A DNA stretch of 64,000 nt, taken from NCBI RefSeq assembly GCF_900156745.1, contig NZ_LT707065.1:806001-870000 (forward strand), read 5' to 3'. The notes beneath the pieces were generated by a model. The model worked only from the letters and a program-made list of their open reading frames with translations. It was not told the DNA's origin and ran no database searches. This DNA is from Achromobacter sp. MFA1 R4 (GTDB lineage: Bacteria > Pseudomonadota > Gammaproteobacteria > Burkholderiales > Burkholderiaceae_B). Of the stretch, positions 58,017-64,000 are shown one piece after another (positions within the stretch are counted from its first letter, which is position 1; every line of letters begins with the position of its first letter). The translations under genes were made by a program, and so were the position numbers.

Positions 58017-59357
58017 ATGCCATCTCGTCTTCCGTCCGAACTTGCGCCCCTGTTCCGTCCTTCGCGCCTGATGCGCGCCTTTGCCCTGGCCCTGCTGCCG
58101 CTGGCCCTGGCTGCCTGCAATGGCGGCGGCGACGGCGACGATGACGACCAGGCGCTGCCCCCCGTCGCCGAAACCCCGGCGCCTCAGCCGGAAACGCCGG
58201 CGCCCGGTCCCGAGACCCCGCCGCGCAACACCGCCTACCTGCAGGCCAGGCCGGGCGACGTCATTCGCGTGCGCATCGAGGAATTGCGCCCCACCCAGGC
58301 CGCGATCGGCTACGACCAGATCTTCTACAAGCTGGGGCGCTGGCAAGGCGACTTCGAGCGCGCCACCTGGGCGGCCGATCCGGCGCTGCAGTTGGATTAC
58401 CTGAACCGCACGGTCGGCAAGAAGTTCGACGATTACTGCGAAGACATGGGCGGCACCGAGCGCGCGCAGGAATTCCAGAGCATCGCCGAGGCCCGCGCCG
58501 CGCGGCTGGACCAGCCCGACACGTTTACCTGCCTGGATGCGCCGGGCACCCACGCCGCCAACTTGAAGACGGTGGTGGTGGGCTGGGACGGCAATCTCTA
58601 CCTGACCGACGGCCACCACACCTTTTCGTCCCTGCGCGAGATCTTCGACGGCGGCGCGACGCTGCCCGTGTGGGTGAAGGTCGACGCCAACTACAGCGAT
58701 CTGGCGACCGCCGCCGCCTTCTGGCAGCGCATGGTCGATGAACGCCGCGCCTGGCTGCGCGACGGCCAGAACCAGCCCATCACCGTGGACCAGTTGCCCA
58801 CGCGCCTTGGGCTGCCCAGCGCGCAGGAGCCGGGCGGCATGCAGGAGGACCGCTACCGCTCGCTGGTGTACTTCACCCGCGATATCGCCTACAGCAACGG
58901 CAACCTGCCCGAATTCGCCGAGTTCCTGTGGGGCGACTGGCTGCGCCGCCAGGTCGCCGCCGGGCAGTTGCCGGATCTGGCGCAGTACAAGATGCAGGCG
59001 CCCGCCACGCCCGCGGAGATCCTGGCCGTGAGCACGCTCAACAAAAGTCTCCAGCCCACCGGGGCCAACGACAGCTATGCCGCCGCCGTGCGCGATGCGT
59101 CGCTCAGGATGGCTGCGCTCAATTCCACCGATATCGTGTTCCAAGACCGCGACGCGGCCAGCCTGGGCCGCATCGCGCTGGAGCCGGACGCCGACAGCGG
59201 CTCGCCAACCAAGGATGCGCGCGACACGCTGGAAGAACTGCCGCGCAACGATGTCAAGACGTCCGACGGCACGCCGCGCGGGGCCGGCAAGCTGTGGTTC
59301 GCGGTGAATTACCGCACCTGCGGCAAGCCCGCGGCGGGCACGTGCTGGGGCTGGTGA
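58017..59357 (+). CDS. Lipoprotein with a ParB-like nuclease (ParBc_2) domain
   Basis: A 446-residue protein. Lipobox L-A-A-C with Cys34 (or an ATG at 58071 giving a shorter signal), a Pro/Glu/Thr linker (E-T-P-A-P-Q-P-E-T-P-A-P), then a domain of about 300 residues with E-L-R-P-T-Q-A-A-I-G-Y-D-Q, F-D-D-Y-C-E, L-Y-L-T-D-G-H-H-T-F and Y-R-S-L-V-Y-F-T-R-D-I-A-Y. These match the putative ParB-like nuclease family ParBc_2 (from memory). A membrane-anchored, probably periplasmic location is unusual for a ParB fold and argues against chromosome segregation. Function unknown. Confidence 0.82.
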   Translation: MPSRLPSELAPLFRPSRLMRAFALALLPLALAACNGGGDGDDDDQALPPVAETPAPQPETPAPGPETPPRNTAYLQARPGDVIRVRIEELRPTQAAIGYDQIFYKLGRWQGDFERATWAADPALQLDYLNRTVGKKFDDYCEDMGGTERAQEFQSIAEARAARLDQPDTFTCLDAPGTHAANLKTVVVGWDGNLYLTDGHHTFSSLREIFDGGATLPVWVKVDANYSDLATAAAFWQRMVDERRAWLRDGQNQPITVDQLPTRLGLPSAQEPGGMQEDRYRSLVYFTRDIAYSNGNLPEFAEFLWGDWLRRQVAAGQLPDLAQYKMQAPATPAEILAVSTLNKSLQPTGANDSYAAAVRDASLRMAALNSTDIVFQDRDAASLGRIALEPDADSGSPTKDARDTLEELPRNDVKTSDGTPRGAGKLWFAVNYRTCGKPAAGTCWGW

Positions 59358-59423
59358 TGTGAAGGCCCGTGCGAACGCGCCTGCCGCCTGCAGCCTGGTG
59401 GCGCGGCGGGCGCGTTCAGGGCG

Positions 59424-59792
59424 TCAGAGGACTTCCTGCGCGTTCTCGGCCTTGGCCAGTTGCTGCATCGCCAGCGAGACCTTCTTGGCGACTTCCAAGC
59501 GTTCGGCGGCCGACATGGCGTCGTACTCCGCCTTGGAAATGCCCAGGCTGGCCAGCGCCGCGTAGAACATCTTGTCTTCGATCGACATGGCGGCGTAGTC
59601 CATGAATTCCTGTTCGGCCTGCGAGGGCGCGGCCTGCGAAGCGCCCGACACGCCGCCGCCCATGGCGGAACGGGTGCGTTCGGTCGCGTCCGCGAACGCC
59701 GCGCGAAAGCCGTCGCCAGCGGCGGCGGCACGGGAGGCGGACGCAGGCTGGCCCGAACCGGCATTGATACCCAGGAAATTCACACTGCTCAT
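59424..59792 (-). CDS. Uncharacterised protein with disordered N-terminus
   Basis: A 122-residue protein. Residues 1-60 are Ala/Gly/Ser rich and probably disordered (M-S-S-V-N-F-L-G-I-N-A-G-S-G-Q-P); residues 60-122 form an acidic helical domain (F-M-D-Y-A-A-M-S-I-E-D-K-M-F-Y-A-A-L, then S-K-A-E-Y-D-A-M-S-A-A-E-R). The composition recalls small secreted or chaperone-bound proteins, but no signal is visible. No family recognised. It is divergent from the plus-strand pair starting at 60000. Confidence 0.7.
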   Translation of the reverse strand: MSSVNFLGINAGSGQPASASRAAAAGDGFRAAFADATERTRSAMGGGVSGASQAAPSQAEQEFMDYAAMSIEDKMFYAALASLGISKAEYDAMSAAERLEVAKKVSLAMQQLAKAENAQEVL

Positions 59793-59999
59793 GGATGCTC
59801 CGATGGATAGTCGCCGCGGGGCGCGGCGGCCGCCTGTCGCGGGACTGGCGTTCAGGCTGCCACCTTACCCCGCGCGCGTGCCGCCGGAAGAGCCGGTCAG
59901 CCGCCCGATCAGCCCGTTGCTCCGCCTATTGCGGGCCGACCATTTCTCACGCCGTTCGAGTATCTTGTGCCTCTTGCAAATCTTCCCGAGACCGTTTTC

Positions 60000-60446
60000 A
60001 TGAGCATCGACTCCCTCCCCGGCCAGCCGGCCGCCGCCGCCCCGGGCGCGGACGCCTTCCTGCAATTCCTGGTCAACCTGGTGAACAACGGCAGCCAGAT
60101 CGAAAGCATCGGCGTGACCTTGCAGATGGGCGGCATGCTGGTGTCCGGATCGATCGTGTCGGGCGCCGAATATTTCGACAGCTTTGCCGCCAGTTTCTCG
60201 GGCTCGCTGCAATCGCTGGACGCGGACACGCGTCAGACCGTGCACGCCTCGCTGGCCGAGCTGGGCGACGTGTTCCGCCTGCCGCAGCCGGTCGATCCGC
60301 TGCCCAACTACATCCATCTGGCCGACGCCCTGTTCTTCACGGCCGACGGCACGCCCGTCGCCGGACAGCCGACCCTGTGGCGCGGCCGCACCAGCGCGGT
60401 GGACGGCTTCATCCTGGGACGTCTGCAGTCCGGCGCATCCGCCTGA
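60000..60446 (+). CDS. Uncharacterised protein, possibly GvpU-like
   Basis: A 148-residue soluble protein starting M-S-I-D-S-L-P-G-Q-P. The stretch A-F-L-Q-F-L-V-N-L-V-N-N-G followed by G-V-T-L-Q-M-G-G-M-L-V-S-G-S-I-V-S-G resembles the gas vesicle accessory protein GvpU as I remember it, but there are no gas vesicle genes in the window, so it is probably a distant relative with another function. It ends 5 bp before the pentapeptide-repeat gene: a two-gene operon. Confidence 0.55.
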   Translation: MSIDSLPGQPAAAAPGADAFLQFLVNLVNNGSQIESIGVTLQMGGMLVSGSIVSGAEYFDSFAASFSGSLQSLDADTRQTVHASLAELGDVFRLPQPVDPLPNYIHLADALFFTADGTPVAGQPTLWRGRTSAVDGFILGRLQSGASA

Positions 60447-60451
60447 CCCGC

Positions 60452-61147
60452 ATGACGCAACCTGTCTTTCCGCCCATCGAAGGCCAGGACGTCGACCGCA
60501 AGGTGATGCTGGAGGTCGTCGAGGCCGCCGCGGGCAGTCCGCGGTCGTTCGTGGATTGCGACTTCCAGGAGGCGGACTTTTCCCGCCTGGACCTGCGCGG
60601 CTTTCAGTTCAGCGGCTGCGCGATCGCGGGCGCCTCTTTCCAGGGCGCCGACCTGACAGATACCCAGTGGCTGCGCTGCCGCGGCGGGTCGGCCAGCTTC
60701 GCCTCGGCGGACGCCAGCGAGGCCACCTTCCAGAACTGCGACCTCAACAACGCCAATTGGCGCCGCGCGCGGCTGGCCAGCGCGCGGTTCCGTGCGTGCA
60801 AGCTGACCGGATCGGATTTCGACGGCATCGCATGCCTGGGCTGGTCGCTCGAAGAATGCCTGCTGGTGGGCGCCTTGCTGCGCGGCGTGTCGTTTCGCAA
60901 GTGCAATCTGCTTCAGCTTGATTTCTCGGATGCAGACTTGTCGGGAAGCGACTTTCGCGAAGCGGTCTTTCACGGCGGCAGCCTGCGCAATGCCACCCTG
61001 AAAAATGTCCACTTCGAGGGCGCCGACCTGCGCGAAGCCGACCTGGGCGGGCTGGACCTCACGGCGGCCGCGCGGCTGGCGGGCGCCACCATCTCCAAGA
61101 CCCAGGCGGCGGCCCTGCTGGCCGAACTGCGCATCAGCGTGGTCTGA
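60452..61147 (+). CDS. Pentapeptide repeat protein
   Basis: A 231-residue protein with A(D/N)LXX-type repeats across most of its length, forming a right-handed quadrilateral beta helix (F-Q-E-A-D-F-S-R-L-D-L-R-G, F-Q-G-A-D-L-T-D-T-Q-W, L-D-F-S-D-A-D-L-S-G-S-D-F). Qnr and McbG proteins of this fold protect DNA gyrase, but they are usually near 214-218 residues with loops, and none of their specific features is evident here. Start 5 bp after the preceding gene. It overlaps the MarR-GNAT gene by 14 bp convergently. Confidence 0.85.
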   Translation: MTQPVFPPIEGQDVDRKVMLEVVEAAAGSPRSFVDCDFQEADFSRLDLRGFQFSGCAIAGASFQGADLTDTQWLRCRGGSASFASADASEATFQNCDLNNANWRRARLASARFRACKLTGSDFDGIACLGWSLEECLLVGALLRGVSFRKCNLLQLDFSDADLSGSDFREAVFHGGSLRNATLKNVHFEGADLREADLGGLDLTAAARLAGATISKTQAAALLAELRISVV

Positions 61148-62108
61148 GCCGGCTGAAGCGCTGCTCCACCACCACGCTGCCCCATTGGCGCCCTTCGGAC
61201 GCCTGGGTCAGCGTGAAGCCTGCCGCTTCGTACAGATGGCGGGCGGCGTCCAGCCCCTTGAACGTCCACAGGTAGGTTTCGTCGTACCGCTCGTCCACGT
61301 AGGCCATGGCCCGCGCCAGCAGGGCCCGGCCCACGCCCATGCCGCGCAGCGATTCGTCGACGATGAACCAGCGCAAATGCGCCTGCCGCGCAGCCAGATC
61401 GCCATCGATGACGATCGAAGCCAGCGTCCGGCCATTGTCCACGTACAGCCACATGTTCTTGCCCGGGGCGGGCAGGCCTTCCGCGAATTCGGCCAGTTCG
61501 GTCGCGACCTTGCGCTCGAAGTACACGCCGAAGCCCGAGGCTTGCGCGTAATAGCGGGCATGCAGGCTGGCGATATCGCCGATGCATCCCGGCAGATAGC
61601 CCTCATGGATCTGGCTGGCGGGCACGATGGCCGCGGGCGGGGCATCGTTGGGGTTCTCGCTGGACAGCGCGTCGGCATACAGGGACAGGAAGCGGATCAG
61701 CGATTCCTGGTCGGCCGGCGCCATGCGGCGCAGCGCGTGCGACACCTGATCGGTGGCGAACTGGTCGATCCGCGCGCGCAGCGCGTGGCCCGCCTCGGTC
61801 AGGGTGAGCCGGGAGGAACGCGCGTCGTCGGCGGCGGTCTCTCGCACCAGCAGGCCGGCCGATTCCAGCTTGGCCACCTGCCGGCTGGTGTTGGACTTGT
61901 CCAGCCGCAGGATCGCGGCCAGGTCGCGCGCCTGGATGCCCGGGTGCAGGCCGATCTCGATGATGGCGTGCACCGCCGAGGGCGCCAGATCGCTGCCCGC
62001 GAGCGAGGCGCGCATAAAGCCCAGCTCGCGCACCAGCTTGCGGGAAAACTCCCGCAGGTCCTGGATGGTTTTATCCCGAGACTGGGACGGAAAGTCGATA
62101 AGGTCCAT
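61134..62108 (-). CDS. Bifunctional MarR regulator - GNAT acetyltransferase
   Basis: A 324-residue fusion. Residues about 10-145 are a MarR winged helix (I-Q-A-R-D-L-A-A-I-L-R-L-D-K-S-N-T-S-R); residues about 155-320 are a GNAT domain (L-R-G-M-G-V-G-R-A-L-L at the CoA loop, then L-Y-E-A-A-G-F). This fusion is recurrent in bacteria; the acetyltransferase may use or sense acetyl-CoA. Twin palindromes upstream (62123-62158) look like its own operators. Confidence 0.9.
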   Translation of the reverse strand: MDLIDFPSQSRDKTIQDLREFSRKLVRELGFMRASLAGSDLAPSAVHAIIEIGLHPGIQARDLAAILRLDKSNTSRQVAKLESAGLLVRETAADDARSSRLTLTEAGHALRARIDQFATDQVSHALRRMAPADQESLIRFLSLYADALSSENPNDAPPAAIVPASQIHEGYLPGCIGDIASLHARYYAQASGFGVYFERKVATELAEFAEGLPAPGKNMWLYVDNGRTLASIVIDGDLAARQAHLRWFIVDESLRGMGVGRALLARAMAYVDERYDETYLWTFKGLDAARHLYEAAGFTLTQASEGRQWGSVVVEQRFSRLRPR

Positions 62109-62122
62109 GGCGCGCCCCTAAA

Positions 62123-62158
62123 GTTGCGGTTCGCAACCAATATACTTGCGAGTCGCAA
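62123..62158. promoter_or_regulatory. Twin palindromic operators and promoter of the MarR-GNAT gene
   Basis: GTTGCG-gtt-CGCAAC (62123-62137) and TTGCGA-g-TCGCAA (62146-62158) are both perfect dyads of the same half-site, with centres 22 bp apart (two helical turns). A -10 like TATATT lies between them on the minus strand, with TTGTTT 17 bp upstream. Binding of MarR dimers at both would block the promoter. Confidence 0.75.
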
Positions 62159-62185
62159 CCAAAACAAGCAGCACGTGCCGCGCCG

Positions 62186-62842
62186 TCAGCGGGGACGCGC
62201 AAAGCGCGCGCGCGCCGCCTCGATCTCCGCATGGCAGACGCAGCCGCTCATGTGCTCGTTCACCATGCCCACCGCCTGCATGAAGGCATGCATCGTCGTC
62301 GGCCCCACGAAGGTCCAGCCCCGCCGCTTCAATGCGCGCGAGAGCCGCACCGACGCGTCGGACGTGGGATGGTTGTCCCAGTGGCGCCGGTCCACCGCCG
62401 CCGGGCGTTCCTGCGCCGGCGGCTCGTGCGCCCACAGCCAGCCGGCCAGCGAGCCGGTTTCGTCGGCCAGTTCGCGCGCGCGCCGGGCATTGTTGATGGC
62501 CGACACGATCTTGGCACGGTTACGCACGATGCCCGCGTTGCCCATCAGGCGCTCCACGTCGCGCTCGGTGTAGCGCGCGACGCGTTCGACATCGAAGTCG
62601 TCGAAGGCCTCGCGAAACGCCTCGCGCTTGCGCAGGATGGTGATCCACGCCATGCCCGCCTGAAAGCCTTCCAGGCAGATCTTTTCGTACAGGCGGCGAT
62701 CGTCGGCCACGGGCCGGCCCCACTCATGGTCGTGATAGTCGGGCATGGAAGGCTGCCAGAAGCAGCGCGGCACGCCGTTGCCATCGAGGATCAGGCCGGC
62801 AACTTCCTGCGCGGCGCCGCCCGGGTGGTCCACAGCCGTCAT
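62186..62842 (-). CDS. tag: DNA-3-methyladenine glycosylase I
   Basis: A 218-residue Tag protein. The zinc-snap residues are visible: R-C-F-W-Q and Y-H-D-H-E-W-G near residues 25-40, and N-E-H-M-S-G-C-V-C-H at the C-terminal end. Also E-G-F-Q-A-G-M-A-W and I-L-R-K-R. Excises 3-methyladenine from DNA in base excision repair. Its ATG overlaps the stop of the LprI-domain gene (ATGA). Confidence 0.95.
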   Translation of the reverse strand: MTAVDHPGGAAQEVAGLILDGNGVPRCFWQPSMPDYHDHEWGRPVADDRRLYEKICLEGFQAGMAWITILRKREAFREAFDDFDVERVARYTERDVERLMGNAGIVRNRAKIVSAINNARRARELADETGSLAGWLWAHEPPAQERPAAVDRRHWDNHPTSDASVRLSRALKRRGWTFVGPTTMHAFMQAVGMVNEHMSGCVCHAEIEAARARFARPR

Positions 62843-63243
62843 TTCCCGGCGGGCACGGGGCAGCTCATGTCGCCTTCCTCGCACTTCAGGTAGGCGCGCA
62901 GTTCCTTCGTGCGGGCCTGCGTCAGCTTGTCCAGGCACATGCTCAGCACCATCGGATAGGCGCTGCCGCCGGTGACGCCTGAGGAGGAGAACGCGCACTC
63001 GGCGTCGCGAAAGAAGAGCCACGCCTTCTGCGCCGCCTGTAAGCGCGTGGTGGCGTCCTTGTTGTCCACAAGGCGCGCCATCACGTCCCGGTAGGCGGCG
63101 TTCAAGTCGGCGTCGGATTTGCGGTAGGCCTGGTCGGCGCACAGGCTCAGGTCGGTCTGCGTGGACGCCTGGTCGCACTTGATCACTTGGGCCTGCGCCC
63201 CAGCCGTCAGCACGAGCGCGGCGGCGGCAAACACGAAACGCAT
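62839..63243 (-). CDS. Exported LprI/DUF1311 domain protein
   Basis: A 134-residue protein with a signal peptide (M-R-F-V-F-A-A-A-A-L-V-L-T-A-G-A-Q-A) and the lysozyme-inhibitor LprI N-terminal domain (D-L-S-L-C-A-D-Q-A-Y-R-K-S-D-A-D-L-N-A-A-Y, A-Q-K-A-W-L-F-F-R-D-A-E-C). Four or more Cys probably form disulfides. LprI of mycobacteria inhibits lysozyme; most other members are unstudied. AGGAGG lies 6 bases before the ATG. It is co-transcribed with tag, an odd partnership. Confidence 0.87.
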   Translation of the reverse strand: MRFVFAAAALVLTAGAQAQVIKCDQASTQTDLSLCADQAYRKSDADLNAAYRDVMARLVDNKDATTRLQAAQKAWLFFRDAECAFSSSGVTGGSAYPMVLSMCLDKLTQARTKELRAYLKCEEGDMSCPVPAGK

Positions 63244-63348
63244 GGGAGGTCCTCCTGGGGTTGATGCGTGATGGGATCGTCGGGGAAAGTGTCGCATGGA
63301 TGCCCGCGCGTCGCAGCGCGGCCCGGCGTGTCGCCTAAGATAGTGCCC

Positions 63349-64000
63349 ATGAAGATCCAACTGCTATCCGACTTGCATCTTGAAACCGATCCCACGTTCG
63401 TGGCGCAACCCTTGCCCGGCGCCGATCTGCTCGTGCTGGCGGGCGACATCGGCTCGTACCGCCAGGGCTCGCGCCTGGAGCGGGACGATTTCGGGCTGGG
63501 CGCGTATTCCCCGCGTCACGGCTGGCCCACGCCGGTGCTGTACGTGCCGGGCAACCACGAATACGACAACGTGGATTTCGACGAGACGCACGCGCGCCTG
63601 CGCGAGCTGTGCGAGGCGCTGGACATCCAGTGGCTGGAACGCGAAACCCGCGTGATCGACGGCGTGCGTTTCGTGGGCACGACGCTGTGGGCGGACTTCG
63701 ATGCGCTGGCGGCCCCGCACGATCCGCTCGGCGAAGTCCTGAAGAAGCGCGCCAAGGCCTTCCGGGCGGCGGACTTCTATCTGGAAAAGGCGGAAATGCG
63801 CCGCAACGGCGCCCCCTTCATGGCCGAGCAGATGCGCGAGCAAAGCCTGGCCTGCCAGCAGTGGCTGGACGCCGCGCTGCGCACGCCGTTCGCGGGCAAA
63901 ACGGTGGCGGTCACGCACTTCGCCCCCACGCTGGCCAGCGCCGACCCGCGCTATGGCGTCACGCCGGGCACGGCGGGATTCTGCAACGCGCTCGACGCGT
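63349..64000 (+). CDS. Metallophosphoesterase (3' end outside window)
   Basis: The frame is open from the ATG at 63349 to the window end. M-K-I-Q-L-L-S-D-L-H-L-E is the D-x-H metal motif, L-A-G-D-I-G-S the G-D motif, and Y-V-P-G-N-H-E-Y the G-N-H-E motif of calcineurin-like phosphoesterases; V-T-H-F-A-P gives a further His. Substrate unknown. Divergent from the LprI-tag pair. The remaining C-terminus is not seen. Confidence 0.87.
   Translation, partial: MKIQLLSDLHLETDPTFVAQPLPGADLLVLAGDIGSYRQGSRLERDDFGLGAYSPRHGWPTPVLYVPGNHEYDNVDFDETHARLRELCEALDIQWLERETRVIDGVRFVGTTLWADFDALAAPHDPLGEVLKKRAKAFRAADFYLEKAEMRRNGAPFMAEQMREQSLACQQWLDAALRTPFAGKTVAVTHFAPTLASADPRYGVTPGTAGFCNALDA

Noticed and set aside
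56781-59144. Open frame of 787 codons antisense to the porin and ParB-like lipoprotein
   Set aside because: Both plus-strand genes are clear; the antisense product has no family features.
60000-60446. Gas vesicle gene cluster
   Set aside because: Only a weak resemblance to GvpU; no GvpA or other gas vesicle genes in the window.
1-64000. CRISPR array, prophage, insertion sequence or tRNA-linked island
   Set aside because: No spaced repeats, integrase, transposase, terminal repeats or tRNA cloverleaf were found.

Overview
The window is chromosomal DNA from a high-GC betaproteobacterium. The porin, the TonB receptors, the Fur-like boxes, the cyo quinol oxidase operon and the general gene style point to Alcaligenaceae, most likely Achromobacter or a close Bordetella relative (an inference from protein style, not from a search). 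It is densely coded and I see no rRNA, tRNA, CRISPR array, transposase, integrase or prophage genes. About 64 protein genes are annotated, two cut by the window ends (an AraC regulator at 1 and a metallophosphoesterase at 64000) and one (an EamA exporter at 689-1617) carrying an apparent frameshift.

Layout. 1-8.2 kb: regulator/transporter pairs (AraC with EamA exporter, MarR with MATE pump, LysR with TSUP permease), an SDR and an XRE-cupin/GNAT pair. 8.3-18.1 kb: a phospholipase-D protein, a putative DNA-damage oxygenase next to alkB, a SUMF1-fold exported protein, VOC/AraC/cupin genes, SDRs, an MgtC-like protein, a HAD hydrolase and a second oxygenase paralogue that has lost its iron ligands. 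18.1-28.5 kb: two complete FecI-FecR-TonB receptor iron-signalling units with a hybrid histidine kinase between them. 28.6-38.9 kb: a rare-looking fusion of a PTS EIIC permease to a c-di-GMP EAL domain, an SPFH membrane protein preceded by an overlapping 38-codon membrane ORF, a protealysin-like protease with its emfourin inhibitor, an MFS exporter, a methyltransferase, and TerC divergent from an NhaR-like regulator. 39-44.8 kb: three uncharacterised small proteins and a third FecI-FecR-TonB receptor unit. 44.8-53.1 kb: a YdcF-type protein, a histone-deacetylase-fold amidohydrolase, an MHS-type transporter and cyoABCD with a SURF1 gene. 53.1-56.5 kb: nrtR-prs-nadV, an NAD salvage locus. 56.6-64 kb: general porin, a ParB-like lipoprotein, uncharacterised proteins including a possible GvpU-like protein and a pentapeptide protein, an autoregulated-looking MarR-GNAT fusion, tag, an LprI-domain protein and a metallophosphoesterase.

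How it fits together. Iron import dominates: three surface-signalling cascades, each preceded by a Fur-like box, all on the minus strand. Other coherent modules are alkylation repair (oxygenase-alkB; tag elsewhere), quinol-linked respiration (cyoABCD-SURF1), NAD salvage with its own repressor, and protease plus inhibitor. The most novel-looking points are the EIIC-EAL fusion, the prs-nadV pair that has the same gene architecture as phage NAD reconstitution operons, the metal-ligand-less oxygenase, the secreted ParB-like protein and the tiny ORF coupled to the SPFH gene.
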